The notes beneath the pieces were generated by a model. The model searched no databases. It saw nothing but the letters and a program-made list of their open reading frames with translations, and had not been told where the DNA came from. This document shows, piece after piece, positions 42,381 to 52,049 of a stretch of 56,258 bases of DNA. The stretch is taken from assembly GCA_934486705.1 (NCBI GenBank), contig CAKSQS010000012.1, positions 1 through 56,258 on the forward strand, in the 5' to 3' direction. The stretch is from an uncultured Eubacteriales bacterium (GTDB lineage Bacteria; Bacillota; Clostridia; Oscillospirales; Acutalibacteraceae). A program made the translations under genes and the position numbers. The first letter of the stretch is position 1, and the number at the start of each line of letters is the position of its first letter.

Positions 42381-44579
42381 ATGAAAAAGACAATAGCGTT
42401 AATTCTCTCGGCAGCGCTGCTGTTGGCTGCAAGCCTTTGCGCGTTCCCCGTTTCGGCGGAAACGGAAAACACAGACCCCATAAACGCAACCCCGCTTACA
42501 GGGTATACGGTTATCAATTCTTGGCAGTATAATGCCGATACCGCCGTTATGCCCGGTGTGACCGCCGCTTATACAACCGCAACAGGTGTTAAGCTTTCGG
42601 AAAACTATATGGGAGAGATAGACCTTACCGCTAATGGATACAGCAGTTATATTTATGCACAGGCTATGTATTCGGAAGATACCGCAACCGCATATAAATT
42701 GCCTGTGGGTTTTGCAGAAAACGGAAACTTTATTATATATGTTAAAACCGACGCTGCAAATAAAATGACATTTACGGCTAAGACCGAGTGCCCGTCACAG
42801 TGGTTTACAAGCGGCAAAATAAGTGCAAACGGCAGTTATACCTATCTTGAAACAGATAGTGACAAGTGGGAAAATGCTACAGCAGATGAAAACGGCGTAA
42901 TAAGCTTTGAGTCTGCGTTTGACGGCTATGTCAGAATACCTGTTTCATCACTTATCGGTATGGACGGCGTACCGATGGAATTTAATTATCTTGCATTTAT
43001 TGATATACGTTTCGGCGGCATAGGCGGGAAATTCGGTACAGTTACGGTAGGTCCGTTCTTTGTAACAACAGATGATTCAACCTCAACAAAAATAGTTGTG
43101 CCGGAAGAGTACAGACCGAGGCCCATAAACGTAAAGCCGATTATATTAACGGGATTCAATAATCATTGGGCATTTGACGCGTCATTTGCTATGCCATACG
43201 GTATAAGCAGCATTACCAATCTCAGCGGAATCAAACTTTCCGGCAATACTAACGGAGAGCAGGATTTAATGGGAAAAGGATACACAGGTTTCCTTTATGT
43301 AAACAATTCCGAAACACACGAGCTGCCCGACGGATTCACCCAAAACGGAAGCATAATAATGTATGTTAAAACCGATTCGTTAAATGAAATTGTTTTAATG
43401 ACAAGAACCAATAACGGTACTCTTACTAAGCTAAAGGCTAACGGCTCTTACGAATATGCAAAGCTCGGTGATGAAAGCTGGAACTCGACAGTAATAAATG
43501 AAAACGGTATAATTCCTTTTGAAAGCGCGTTTGAAGGATTTATTAAAATACCCGCGTCTTCAATAATCGGATATGATTCGGGCGCAAATATGGTATTTGA
43601 TAATTTGACGTATTTTGATGTGCGTGTAGGCGGCATAGGCGGAAAATTCGGCGATGTTACGGTAGGTCCGTTCTTTGTAACAACCGAGGATTCCGCGTCA
43701 ACCAAGCTTATTGTGCCCGAGGAGTACAGACCCGCCCCGCTTGATATTAAATCCTTTGATTTCGGCGACGTTCACGCCGCAACATATGCATTCTCGGCGG
43801 ATAAGCTTGAAAACACAAATAACTATAAGCTTTATATAGGCGATTCCGTTCTTTCGGAAACTCCGGTTAAATATCAGGGCAGCAATGTTACTCCGAAATG
43901 GAGCTATCTTGAAAACAGCGACGGAATAGAGGGAGCGGATAACTGGACCGCGCTTGTTATGAATACAAGGGTTAAAACATATATGAAGGACGCCGCGGGA
44001 ATAGTTTTCTATGTTAATTTCCCGAAAGCCAATATGTTTGCGCCCTGCCTTACGTTTGACGGTGCAAACAGCATTATGCTGAAGCCCGGCGAAAAGGTTT
44101 ACGTATTACAAAGCGGCTCAGATACATGGGCTGAAAAAAGCGTTGAAAACGGTTATAATGATAACGCGCTTATATACGGTAAGGTGACCTTTGATTCCGC
44201 ATTTGAGGGATATATCAAGGTGCCGTTTACTTCATTAAACAGCGATTGGGGCTGGCGACCGACCTTAAACGGTGATAATATGAGCGCGCTTACAAGCGTT
44301 GCACTCCGTTTCAAGGGAATAGGCGACGACACTATGTACGGAAAAGAAATAATTGCCGGAGTAACGGGCTACTATACCACCGATACAGCCCGCGCCGAAA
44401 TAGGCAGCGTAACAAAGCCGGAATATGCGGCGGGCGACGCTAACTATGACTGGAAGGTTGATTCGCAGGACCTTGTAGACGCGGAAAAAACGCTTTTGGG
44501 CGTAGGTACTTACACGGGCTATGATGTTACGGTGCTTGACCTTATAAGAATTAAAAAGGTGTTAAGTAACGTTCAGTAA
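42381..44579 (+). CDS. Secreted protein with three IGGKYG-type modules and a C-terminal dockerin
   Basis: 732 residues: a signal peptide (1-26) and three modules (about 34-240, 248-450 and 455-665). The first two are near-duplicates ending GGIGGKFG with VTVGPFFVTT and then VPEEYRP. The third is diverged (IKVPFTSLNSDW, FKGIGDDTMYG). The last about 50 residues are a type I dockerin: GDANYDWKVDSQDLVDAEKT and YDVTVLDLIRIKKVLS, with the Ca2+-loop Asp/Asn residues. It has no catalytic domain, so it looks like a binding subunit that can dock to a cohesin elsewhere. AAGGAGCG precedes the ATG. Confidence 0.85.
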   Translation: MKKTIALILSAALLLAASLCAFPVSAETENTDPINATPLTGYTVINSWQYNADTAVMPGVTAAYTTATGVKLSENYMGEIDLTANGYSSYIYAQAMYSEDTATAYKLPVGFAENGNFIIYVKTDAANKMTFTAKTECPSQWFTSGKISANGSYTYLETDSDKWENATADENGVISFESAFDGYVRIPVSSLIGMDGVPMEFNYLAFIDIRFGGIGGKFGTVTVGPFFVTTDDSTSTKIVVPEEYRPRPINVKPIILTGFNNHWAFDASFAMPYGISSITNLSGIKLSGNTNGEQDLMGKGYTGFLYVNNSETHELPDGFTQNGSIIMYVKTDSLNEIVLMTRTNNGTLTKLKANGSYEYAKLGDESWNSTVINENGIIPFESAFEGFIKIPASSIIGYDSGANMVFDNLTYFDVRVGGIGGKFGDVTVGPFFVTTEDSASTKLIVPEEYRPAPLDIKSFDFGDVHAATYAFSADKLENTNNYKLYIGDSVLSETPVKYQGSNVTPKWSYLENSDGIEGADNWTALVMNTRVKTYMKDAAGIVFYVNFPKANMFAPCLTFDGANSIMLKPGEKVYVLQSGSDTWAEKSVENGYNDNALIYGKVTFDSAFEGYIKVPFTSLNSDWGWRPTLNGDNMSALTSVALRFKGIGDDTMYGKEIIAGVTGYYTTDTARAEIGSVTKPEYAAGDANYDWKVDSQDLVDAEKTLLGVGTYTGYDVTVLDLIRIKKVLSNVQ

Positions 44580-44602
44580 TACCTGCATACAAATTTAATA
44601 AA

Positions 44603-44644
44603 CCCGACGGTCTGATTGCCCGTTAAGGCAGATTGACCGTCGGG
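44603..44644 (+). other. Strong hairpin inside the operon
   Basis: CCCGACGGTC (44603-44612) pairs perfectly with GACCGTCGGG (44635-44644). No T tract follows, so it is not a typical terminator. It may protect or separate the surface-protein part of the message from the enzyme part. Confidence 0.55.
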
Positions 44645-44679
44645 CGGCGTTGCGTAAATTTCAAAAAGGAGCGCGGAAA

Positions 44680-45252
44680 ATGAAAACAGTTAAGAATAAA
44701 GAATTGCTCGTCGGTGCGGATTTCGCGGGCTTTCCGCTTAAAGAGGCGGTAGTAGCACACCTGAAAGCCAAGGGCTGGGAAATAACCGATATAGGCGTTA
44801 AAACGGATTCCGACCCCGACGATACCGACCTTATGTTCCACAGAATAGGGCTGCGCGCGGGCAGTATGATAGCCGAGGGTGAGTTTGAAAGAGCGCTGCT
44901 TTTCTGCGGCACGGGAATGGGAATACACATAGCGGCAAGCAAATGCCCGCATGTTCACGCCGGCGTTGTTGAAAGCGTACCGGCGGCTTTGCGCGCCGTA
45001 ACGGGAAACGGAGTAAACGTGCTTGCAATGGGGGCTTTCTATGTTGCGCCGCAAATGGGCTGCGATATAGCCGACGCTTATCTCAACGCGGAGCTCGGCA
45101 GCGGCTACGAGTGGTGGCACAATTTTTATGAGTTTCATAAGCTTGCCATTGACGAGCTTGAGGCGTTTGATTACGAGGAATACAAGAAAAACGGCTTTAA
45201 GGTTAAAAAGTTAGGCGATTACCCCTTAAAGCTTGAAACCAAGCCGGAATAA
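44680..45252 (+). CDS. RpiB/LacA/LacB family sugar-phosphate isomerase
   Basis: 190 residues from the ATG at 44680 (AAAAAGGAGCG before it). The fold signature is LLVGADFAGFPLKEAV at the start and LLFCGTGMGIHIAASK in the middle, which carries the active-site Cys and the anion hole. Family members interconvert aldose and ketose phosphates such as ribose 5-phosphate or galactose 6-phosphate. The C-terminal about 45 residues extend beyond classical RpiB. In this locus it probably isomerises the phosphorylated sugar released by the glycosidases; the exact substrate is unknown. Confidence 0.82.
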   Translation: MKTVKNKELLVGADFAGFPLKEAVVAHLKAKGWEITDIGVKTDSDPDDTDLMFHRIGLRAGSMIAEGEFERALLFCGTGMGIHIAASKCPHVHAGVVESVPAALRAVTGNGVNVLAMGAFYVAPQMGCDIADAYLNAELGSGYEWWHNFYEFHKLAIDELEAFDYEEYKKNGFKVKKLGDYPLKLETKPE

Positions 45253-45267
45253 AAAAGGAGCGCCTTA

Positions 45268-46773
45268 ATGGATAATCTGATCAACCGAAATCTTGAAAAA
45301 ACCTATTGCAACCCGCTGTCGCTGCCCGATATACCGTCAGGTAAGGACGATTGGTATCGTTTTGAGACGGCGATGTTCAGCCACGAAACACCGCCCGACG
45401 GCATGGGCGGACCTTACTACCGCTCCATAAGCGACCCGACCGTTTATTATTACGGCGGAAAGTGGTATCTTTACCCGAGCTACGGTATGGCGTGGGTGAG
45501 CGAGGATTTTTATAATTGGAAACACGTCCGCACAGAGCCCTATTGCGGAAAATACAGCCCCTGCATTACAAAATGGGGCGATAAATTTCTGCTTACCTCA
45601 TGGAATTGCCCGCTTTATGTGGGGGATAACCCGCTCGGACCGTTCACCCTGCTTGGCAGCTTTATTTTGCCCGACGGCACGGAGTTTGTTCCCTGCGACC
45701 CCTGCATTTTCACCGATGACGACGGGCGGATATATATGTACGCCTGCAATGCGGTTTATAAAGAGGGTGTGGAAAATCACATAGGGCAGATTGTGGGCTG
45801 GGAGCTTGATACCGCCGACCCGCGCAAAGTACTGCGCGGACCCGAGGTTATTATGGAAATGGACCCCGCAAATAAGCCGTGGGAGCGCCACGGCTACCAT
45901 AATCAGGATAAGGATTTCGGTTGGGTAGAAGGTCCGCACCTTTTAAAGCATAACGGGCGGTATTATATGATATACGCCGCGCCCGATACCTGCGACGCCT
46001 CTTACTGTATGGCGGTATATTATTCGGATAAAGAGCCGCTTTCGGGCTTTAAGTGCCAAAAGCGCAATCCGCTGACGGTACACCGCCACGGAATAGTGGG
46101 CGGCGCGGGTCACGGCTGTGTTGAGCACGGCCCGCGCAACACGCTTTGGGCGTTTTACACCATAGCCGCAAACTATTTGCATATGTACGAAAGGCGCATA
46201 GGTATGGATCTGGTCGCGGTGGATGAAAACGGCGAGCTTTACTGCCCGCACGGTGTAACCGATACCCCGCAATATGCCCCCGGTGCTTGCACCGACCCTG
46301 TAAACGGCGTGTTCCAGCCGCAGCTTTTATCGCTTACGGGTAAGGTAAGACCCACGGTATCAAGCGCAAAAGAGGGGAGAGACGGGCTTTACGCCACCGA
46401 CGAAAGCGCGCTCACCTTTTGGGAGCCTGATATAAACGATAAGACCCCCACATTGATATGCGATTTAAGCGCCACGTTTTACGCGGCGGCGGTGCGCATT
46501 TTCTGGCGGGAAAACGGGCTCGATTATTCGGGCGGCGTATTACCCGGACCCATAGGCTGGCTGCTTGAGGGGCTTGACGGCGGCGAGTGGATAACGCTTG
46601 CCGATAACCGAAGCTCCGCGGAAGAAAAAAACATTGATTATAAAGTATTCCCAATAAAGAAATGCAGCAGCGTAAGGCTGACGATTACGAACCACCCGCG
46701 CGGTATTCACCCGGGAATAATAGATTTTGCCGTTTTCGGCATTAAGCATAAGGAAGATATTCTAATACCCTGA
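45268..46773 (+). CDS. GH43-like beta-propeller glycosidase with a C-terminal sandwich domain
   Basis: 501 residues, no signal peptide. The five-bladed propeller of clan GH-F shows in the three catalytic acids: ISDPTVYYYGGKWYL (base Asp near 56), VPCDPCIFTDDDG (modulating Asp near 145), and GWVEGPHLLKHNGRYYMIY (acid Glu near 222). A C-terminal about 150-residue domain (RPTVSSAKEGRDGLYATDES) resembles F5/8-type (discoidin) modules. GH43 enzymes commonly act on arabinose, xylose or galactose linkages. It works with the neighbouring esterase and GH35 enzyme inside the cell. Confidence 0.85.
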   Translation: MDNLINRNLEKTYCNPLSLPDIPSGKDDWYRFETAMFSHETPPDGMGGPYYRSISDPTVYYYGGKWYLYPSYGMAWVSEDFYNWKHVRTEPYCGKYSPCITKWGDKFLLTSWNCPLYVGDNPLGPFTLLGSFILPDGTEFVPCDPCIFTDDDGRIYMYACNAVYKEGVENHIGQIVGWELDTADPRKVLRGPEVIMEMDPANKPWERHGYHNQDKDFGWVEGPHLLKHNGRYYMIYAAPDTCDASYCMAVYYSDKEPLSGFKCQKRNPLTVHRHGIVGGAGHGCVEHGPRNTLWAFYTIAANYLHMYERRIGMDLVAVDENGELYCPHGVTDTPQYAPGACTDPVNGVFQPQLLSLTGKVRPTVSSAKEGRDGLYATDESALTFWEPDINDKTPTLICDLSATFYAAAVRIFWRENGLDYSGGVLPGPIGWLLEGLDGGEWITLADNRSSAEEKNIDYKVFPIKKCSSVRLTITNHPRGIHPGIIDFAVFGIKHKEDILIP

Positions 46774-46790
46774 AAAGGAACGTGTTTGAA

Positions 46791-47549
46791 GTGAGAGAGA
46801 CACAGTGGAAAAATAAAACAATAGCGTTTTTGGGCGACTCCATAACCGAGGGCGTGGGCATTACGCCCGAAAACGGCTTTTGGAAATGCCTTGAAAAGGA
46901 GCTCGGCTGCGTATCGATTTCGTTCGGCAGGAGCGGTATGGTGTTTAAGGAGCTTTGCGCGCAGGCAGATGAAATGCATAAGGTATGCGGCGATAAATTG
47001 GACGCCGTGGTGCTGTTTGCAGGGACGAACGACTATAACGACGGCGTGCCTATGGGTAATTGGTACACAGAGCCTGAGGACCACGAGGTTATTGTGGGGT
47101 ACGGCGATGATAACAAACCGATTTACGCAACGCGTAAAAGGCGCGAGTTTAATACCGATACCTCAACCTTTCGCGGCAGCATAAACACGGTTATGAAAAG
47201 GGTTAAAGATTATTACCCCACAAAGCAGGTAATAATTATGACACCGCTGCACAGGGCTTATGCCAATTTCGGCGGTAATAATATTCAGTATGATGAAATG
47301 CACACCGATAAGGGCGGGTTTTACCTTGAAGAATATATTGCGGTGCTTAAAGAAACGCCTAATGTGTGGGCGTGCGATATTATAGATCTGCACGCAAAAT
47401 CAGGGCTTTTCCCGCTTGACGATACACAGGCGAGCACATTTTTTTGCAGCAGCGAGACCGACCGACTGCACCCGAACGTTAAGGGGCATAAGCGTATAGC
47501 CGAGGCTATGGCGGCGGCTATGACCGCCATTCCGGTATTTTCGGATTAG
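46791..47549 (+). CDS. SGNH/GDSL hydrolase, probable carbohydrate deacetylase
   Basis: About 252 residues. Blocks: IAFLGDSITEGVG (Ser), SFGRSGMVFK (Gly), LFAGTNDYNDG (Asn), and ETDRLHPNVKGHKRIAEA (Asp/His dyad). A GTG at 46791 is preferred, because AAAAGGAA is 10 bases before it; the earlier GTG at 46782 is too close to that site. No signal peptide is present, so it is intracellular and probably removes acetyl groups from imported oligosaccharides. Confidence 0.82.
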   Translation: MRETQWKNKTIAFLGDSITEGVGITPENGFWKCLEKELGCVSISFGRSGMVFKELCAQADEMHKVCGDKLDAVVLFAGTNDYNDGVPMGNWYTEPEDHEVIVGYGDDNKPIYATRKRREFNTDTSTFRGSINTVMKRVKDYYPTKQVIIMTPLHRAYANFGGNNIQYDEMHTDKGGFYLEEYIAVLKETPNVWACDIIDLHAKSGLFPLDDTQASTFFCSSETDRLHPNVKGHKRIAEAMAAAMTAIPVFSD

Positions 47550-47572
47550 ACTTTTATTCAGGAGAATTTATT

Positions 47573-49393
47573 GTGGTAAAATGGAACGGCGAACGCCTTA
47601 ATATAGACGGCGAGGATATACAGATACTCAGCGGGTCTATACACTATTTCAGAACCTTTCCCGAGCAGTGGGAGGATAGGCTTGTAAAGCTTAAAAATAT
47701 GGGCTTTAACACGGTTGAAACCTACTGCTGCTGGAATTTACACGAGCCGCAGGAGGGCACGTTCATATTTGAAAAAATGCTTGATTTGGGCGCTTTTTTG
47801 GATACCGCCGCGCGCCTCGGGCTTTATGCCGTGGTGCGCCCCGGGCCGTATATATGCGGCGAGTGGGATTTGGGCGGCTTGCCCGCGTGGCTCTTAAAGG
47901 ATGAAAACGTGCTTTTGAGAAGTAACGACGAATACTATTTTTCAAGGGCTGAAAAATACATAGAGCAAATTATGAAAATAATCGTGCCGCGTATGCAGAC
48001 AAACGGCGGCAACGTTATTTTGCTTGCGGCGGAAAATGAGTACGGCTCTTTTTCCAATTCGCATAAATATATGAACAGGTGCGCGCGTCTTCTTGAAAAA
48101 TACGGTGCGGATATTCCGATATTCACCTCCGACGGGCACACCCCCATGACCCTGCGTGGCGGGGCAGCCGAGGGCGCTCTGCCCGGGCTTGATTTCGGCT
48201 ACGGCGACGGCATTTTGCCCGAGTATACCGCGGCGCTTAAAAATATTTCAGCCGATTACCCGGTGTTTCATATAGAGCACTGGATAGGCGGGCTTACCCA
48301 CTGGGGCAAGCAGCCGCAAAAGTACCCGCCCGAATCGGTCGGCAGGGAAATATCGCAGCAGCTTGAAAAGGGGTATCATTTTAACCTTTATATGTTCTGC
48401 GGCGGAACAAATTTCGGCTTTATGAATGGGGCTAACTCATTCCCTTATGAGAAAAACGGCAGAACCGAATACGAATACTGCCCCGACGTTACAAGCTACG
48501 AGCTTGACGGCGCTTTGACCGAGTGCGGCGATTTAACGCCGAAATATTACGCGATTAAAAACGCGGTTGAGCGCTTTACAGGCAAAAAGCTGCCCGAAAG
48601 CCGAAATTCGGAAAAACAGAATATAGGCAAGGTAACGCTTACAAAAAGCGCGGCGCTTTTTGAAAATCTCGGCAACATAGGCAAAAAATTCAGCGATGAA
48701 TTTCCGCGTAATATGGAGCACTACGGTCAGGGCTACGGCTACATACTTTACCGCTGCCGAATAGAGCCGGGGCAGGAAATAGCCAGGCTGTCGCTTAAAG
48801 ACGTAAACGACAGAGCAACCGTTTATTTTAACGGCGAGAAAATAGGCGCTATATCCCGCAATGACGATATAAAGCATATTGAGCTTAGCAAAACGGCGGA
48901 AAACGGCGGAACGCTTGATATTTTAGCGGAAAATCAGGGACGTATAAACTACGGGCCGGATATGCTTCGCGGCGACCGCAAGGGCATTTGCGGGTATGTT
49001 TATATAACCGACAGGGTGGGCGTAAGGCAGATACTTTCCGATTGGGAAATATATACCTTACCTATGAATAACCTTGAAAAGCTGAGTTACGGCGCGGCGC
49101 AGTCCTTCCCGACTTTTTTTAAGGGTAATTTTTCAGCCGAAACGGGCAAGGATTGCTTTGTGCATTTGAGTAATTTTACAAAGGGCTTTGTAACGGTAAA
49201 CGGCTTTAATATAGGCAGATACCGGAATATAGGGCCGCAGCTTTCGCTCTACATTCCGTGGCCGCTGCTTAAAGAAAGCAATGAAATAATTGTGTTTGAG
49301 GAGGAAAGCACCGCAGAACCGATTATTGAAATAACCGATGAGCATATTTTAAACGGCTGCAAGGAGTATAAAAACGCCGAGGTCGTTATGTAA
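47573..49393 (+). CDS. Beta-galactosidase, GH35 family
   Basis: 606 residues, no signal peptide. The GH35 hallmarks are all present: LSGSIHYFR near the start, GFNTVETYCCWNLHEPQEG, VVRPGPYICGEWDLGGLPAW, the acid/base Glu in LLAAENEYGSF (about 154), the nucleophile Glu in VFHIEHWIGG (about 234), and MFCGGTNFGFMNG. The C-terminal part holds jelly-roll domains and ends with GFNIGRY. It removes terminal beta-galactose. The start is GTG with CAGGAGAA before it. Confidence 0.93.
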   Translation: MVKWNGERLNIDGEDIQILSGSIHYFRTFPEQWEDRLVKLKNMGFNTVETYCCWNLHEPQEGTFIFEKMLDLGAFLDTAARLGLYAVVRPGPYICGEWDLGGLPAWLLKDENVLLRSNDEYYFSRAEKYIEQIMKIIVPRMQTNGGNVILLAAENEYGSFSNSHKYMNRCARLLEKYGADIPIFTSDGHTPMTLRGGAAEGALPGLDFGYGDGILPEYTAALKNISADYPVFHIEHWIGGLTHWGKQPQKYPPESVGREISQQLEKGYHFNLYMFCGGTNFGFMNGANSFPYEKNGRTEYEYCPDVTSYELDGALTECGDLTPKYYAIKNAVERFTGKKLPESRNSEKQNIGKVTLTKSAALFENLGNIGKKFSDEFPRNMEHYGQGYGYILYRCRIEPGQEIARLSLKDVNDRATVYFNGEKIGAISRNDDIKHIELSKTAENGGTLDILAENQGRINYGPDMLRGDRKGICGYVYITDRVGVRQILSDWEIYTLPMNNLEKLSYGAAQSFPTFFKGNFSAETGKDCFVHLSNFTKGFVTVNGFNIGRYRNIGPQLSLYIPWPLLKESNEIIVFEEESTAEPIIEITDEHILNGCKEYKNAEVVM

Positions 49394-49407
49394 TGGGGTG
49401 AAAAATT

Positions 49408-50418
49408 ATGAGACTTAACGATTTAATTTGCGACGGAGTAATTTTTCAGGCGAATAAGCCTATAAGGATATTCGGCACGGGCGGCGGCAGCGTGGAAATC
49501 GAGCTTTGCTCAAATACCTACAGCGGCATCGAGGTAGGCACGGAGTGGTGCGCCGAGCTGCCGCCTATGGACTACGGCGGCCCGTATGAGCTTAAAATTA
49601 CGCTTGACGGCAGAGAGCGGATAATAAAGGATGTTTATATAGGCGACGTATATATTTTGGCGGGGCAATCAAATTTGCAGTTTAAGCTTAAAGAATCCGA
49701 CTATCCCGCAGAGCTTTATGCAACCGACCCGCTGCTGCGCTTTTTCCACAACGAGCGCCCCGAGCAGAGCGAAAGCTTTTTCCCGCAGGACGGTTGGGTA
49801 GACGCGCGGGCAGACCGCGACGGCGGCTTTTCCTGCATAGGCTATTTTGTAGGGACATATCTTCGTAAAATGACAAACCGCGCCGTAGGCTTTATAACCT
49901 GCTATCAGGGCGCGGCGAATATACAGGCATACCTGCCTGATATTGCCTTTGAAAACCCGCTTTTCAATATTCCCGATGAGGAACGCAGGGACGATTACCC
50001 GTGGAATAAGGGGCATTCGCAGCTTTATAATTTTCAGGTTAAAAAAACAGCGCCGTTTTCCGCTGCGGGAATCATATGGTATCAGGGCGAGAGCAACGCG
50101 TCGGCAAGAGAAAGCGAAGTATACGGCGATATGCTTTTGTGCCTTATAAATTCGTGGCGTACTGCGTTTAAGGATGATAGGCTGCCCTTTACGGTGGTGC
50201 AATTGCCCGATTTTTTAAACTGCGACGTTGAATCCTGGAAAAAAATACAAAAGGCGCAGGCGGAAATCGGTGCGAAAGCACCGTTTGTGAAAACGGTAAT
50301 AAGCCGTGATGTCTGCGAGAATACGGATATTCACCCAAAGCATAAATATGAGCTTTCAAAACGGATTGCCGAGGCAGTTTTCAAATATGACGAAAAAATG
50401 ACCGAAAGCGGATACTAA
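49408..50418 (+). CDS. Sialate O-acetylesterase-like SGNH esterase
   Basis: 336 residues, intracellular. The family blocks are ILAGQSNLQFKL (Ser), GIIWYQGESNAS (the conserved QGE region) and ENTDIHPKHKYELSKRIAEA (Asp/His). An N-terminal beta domain (1-75) is usual in this family. Such enzymes remove acetyl groups from sialic acid or from plant xylan-type sugars; the substrate here is open. It is the last gene of the plus-strand operon; a terminator overlaps its stop codon. Confidence 0.88.
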   Translation: MRLNDLICDGVIFQANKPIRIFGTGGGSVEIELCSNTYSGIEVGTEWCAELPPMDYGGPYELKITLDGRERIIKDVYIGDVYILAGQSNLQFKLKESDYPAELYATDPLLRFFHNERPEQSESFFPQDGWVDARADRDGGFSCIGYFVGTYLRKMTNRAVGFITCYQGAANIQAYLPDIAFENPLFNIPDEERRDDYPWNKGHSQLYNFQVKKTAPFSAAGIIWYQGESNASARESEVYGDMLLCLINSWRTAFKDDRLPFTVVQLPDFLNCDVESWKKIQKAQAEIGAKAPFVKTVISRDVCENTDIHPKHKYELSKRIAEAVFKYDEKMTESGY

Positions 50419-50439
50419 ACTCCGCTTTCGGTCATTTTT
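50399..50439 (+). terminator. Terminator at the end of the glycan operon
   Basis: TGACCGAAAGCGGA (50399-50412) pairs perfectly with TCCGCTTTCGGTCA (50421-50434), followed by TTTTTA. The left arm is the end of the coding sequence. It can also serve the convergent operon on the minus strand. Confidence 0.85.
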
Positions 50440-50507
50440 AACACTGCCTGAAACAAACAGAAATACCGACCCTAAAATGGGCTTTATTATGAACCTTTTT
50501 AGTGCTT

Positions 50508-52049
50508 TTAATTTATTGCCTCTTGAATTTTTTTCACTAAATTTTCATCAACCTTCAATTTTTTTGCAATTTGATTACAATTTAATGCGCCGTCATATAA
50601 AAGGTTAACTATCTGAATAACCTTTTTAAATGTTATGCGGCTGAAACCGGATTCCTCTAAAATTAAATTTACTTTAGAGAGGTTAAAGCATATTTCATTG
50701 CTTGACATTGATTTATTATTATCACAGAGGACATTTTTATTATTATCCTTTAACTTCCCGTCATATTTAACCCGTTCATATCGCTTGAGATATAGTGTTT
50801 GACCAAGCAAGGTGCGGATTTTTGTAATAATAATTTTGCTTGATTTTCCGCTATGGATTTCGGTAACCGTATCAGTAAATATTTTTCCTATCGGTGAGCT
50901 GCGTAGCTCTTGATTGTTAATATTTGAATCGGAAATTCGCTTTGAGGTTGCCTTCATATCATCAGAAAGCAGAATTTCCGCGATATTACACAAACAATTA
51001 TAGTCCTGAACCATGCGCCATTCGGCGGGAATCCACCCTGTTCCGCATAGCATGCCGAATAATCCGCCGGTTATGCACGCTATGGTATCTGTATCAATTC
51101 CTGCCGTATATGCCGCAGTCTTAATTCCGAGAATAGGGTTATTGGCATATTTTGAAACTAAGTACAGAGCAGCCAAAACGGCAACGTCTCCGGCACCGCT
51201 TTCCTTATCAAAGCATTTTAATTCCGTTAAAACAGTATTGTCATTTACCAACAAGCCCTTTTTTAAAGATTTATCAATATATAACAGCTTGTCAATTATT
51301 GAATCGGTGCAGTTGTTCCACTCGTCGAGATAGTTGTACTCGAAACAGAGCCTTTCATAATAATCCAAATCAAACGGAAAAACATTTTCGCGGAATTTTC
51401 CCCATACATTAACAGAATCAATAATGATGTTTATCAGTTCACCGAATTGTAAAACGGTTTTTTTTCGTAATATTACATCTAAAGCATAAGCATAACATGT
51501 AGCGCCGAGAATGGCACGCGGATGTCCGTGTGTAATGATAGCATCGGAAAAAACATCATTCATTAATTGCTCGGTGTCGGAAAGGTACGCATTTGCAATA
51601 ACGTGGGGAAGAATTCGCATTGTAACACCGTTGCCGCCGGCGTAAAAATAATCTCGGGCATTTTTGCTTTCCCAAGGAGTATTATTGTCTTTGTATGCCT
51701 TAGCTGCTGATTTTAACGCTTTGCCGCCGCCGCGCTCGTACTTCAGCCAATAGGGGAGTTCCTTGTACGAAAAATATTTTTTCCAATCATATCCTGAAAT
51801 AAGACTGCGGGAAACCGCCAAAATCATTTGAGTATCGTCGCTATATTCACCCGCTGAAATTTTTTCAGTGTGATTCCAATAGCGTCCGCCGGTCTTTCTC
51901 TGCCAATCCACAAAGTGACCTTCACCTATCTGTAGGTTTCCGTCAGCGTTTTTTGAATGAAATTCATACGGCCACCCTAATGCGTCGCCGATTGCAGAGG
52001 CGAGCAACGCGCCGGTACATTTTTCGCGTATTGACGGAATGTTACTCAT
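50508..52049 (-). CDS. ADP-ribosylglycohydrolase family protein with a C-terminal extension
   Basis: 513 residues. The first about 350 are the ARH/DraG fold with its Mg2+-binding motifs: ALLASAIGDALGWPYEF, GEYSDDTQMILAVSRS, NGVTMRILPH and AGIDTDTIACITGGLFGML. It should remove ADP-ribose from a target. The C-terminal about 150 residues are not part of the family core; they end in a helix-turn-helix-like stretch (LNCNQIAKKLKVDENLVKKI). It overlaps the DarT-like gene by 4 bp and is last in the operon, where an antidote would be expected. The gene is more AT-rich than the glycan locus next door. Confidence 0.88.
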   Translation of the reverse strand: MSNIPSIREKCTGALLASAIGDALGWPYEFHSKNADGNLQIGEGHFVDWQRKTGGRYWNHTEKISAGEYSDDTQMILAVSRSLISGYDWKKYFSYKELPYWLKYERGGGKALKSAAKAYKDNNTPWESKNARDYFYAGGNGVTMRILPHVIANAYLSDTEQLMNDVFSDAIITHGHPRAILGATCYAYALDVILRKKTVLQFGELINIIIDSVNVWGKFRENVFPFDLDYYERLCFEYNYLDEWNNCTDSIIDKLLYIDKSLKKGLLVNDNTVLTELKCFDKESGAGDVAVLAALYLVSKYANNPILGIKTAAYTAGIDTDTIACITGGLFGMLCGTGWIPAEWRMVQDYNCLCNIAEILLSDDMKATSKRISDSNINNQELRSSPIGKIFTDTVTEIHSGKSSKIIITKIRTLLGQTLYLKRYERVKYDGKLKDNNKNVLCDNNKSMSSNEICFNLSKVNLILEESGFSRITFKKVIQIVNLLYDGALNCNQIAKKLKVDENLVKKIQEAIN

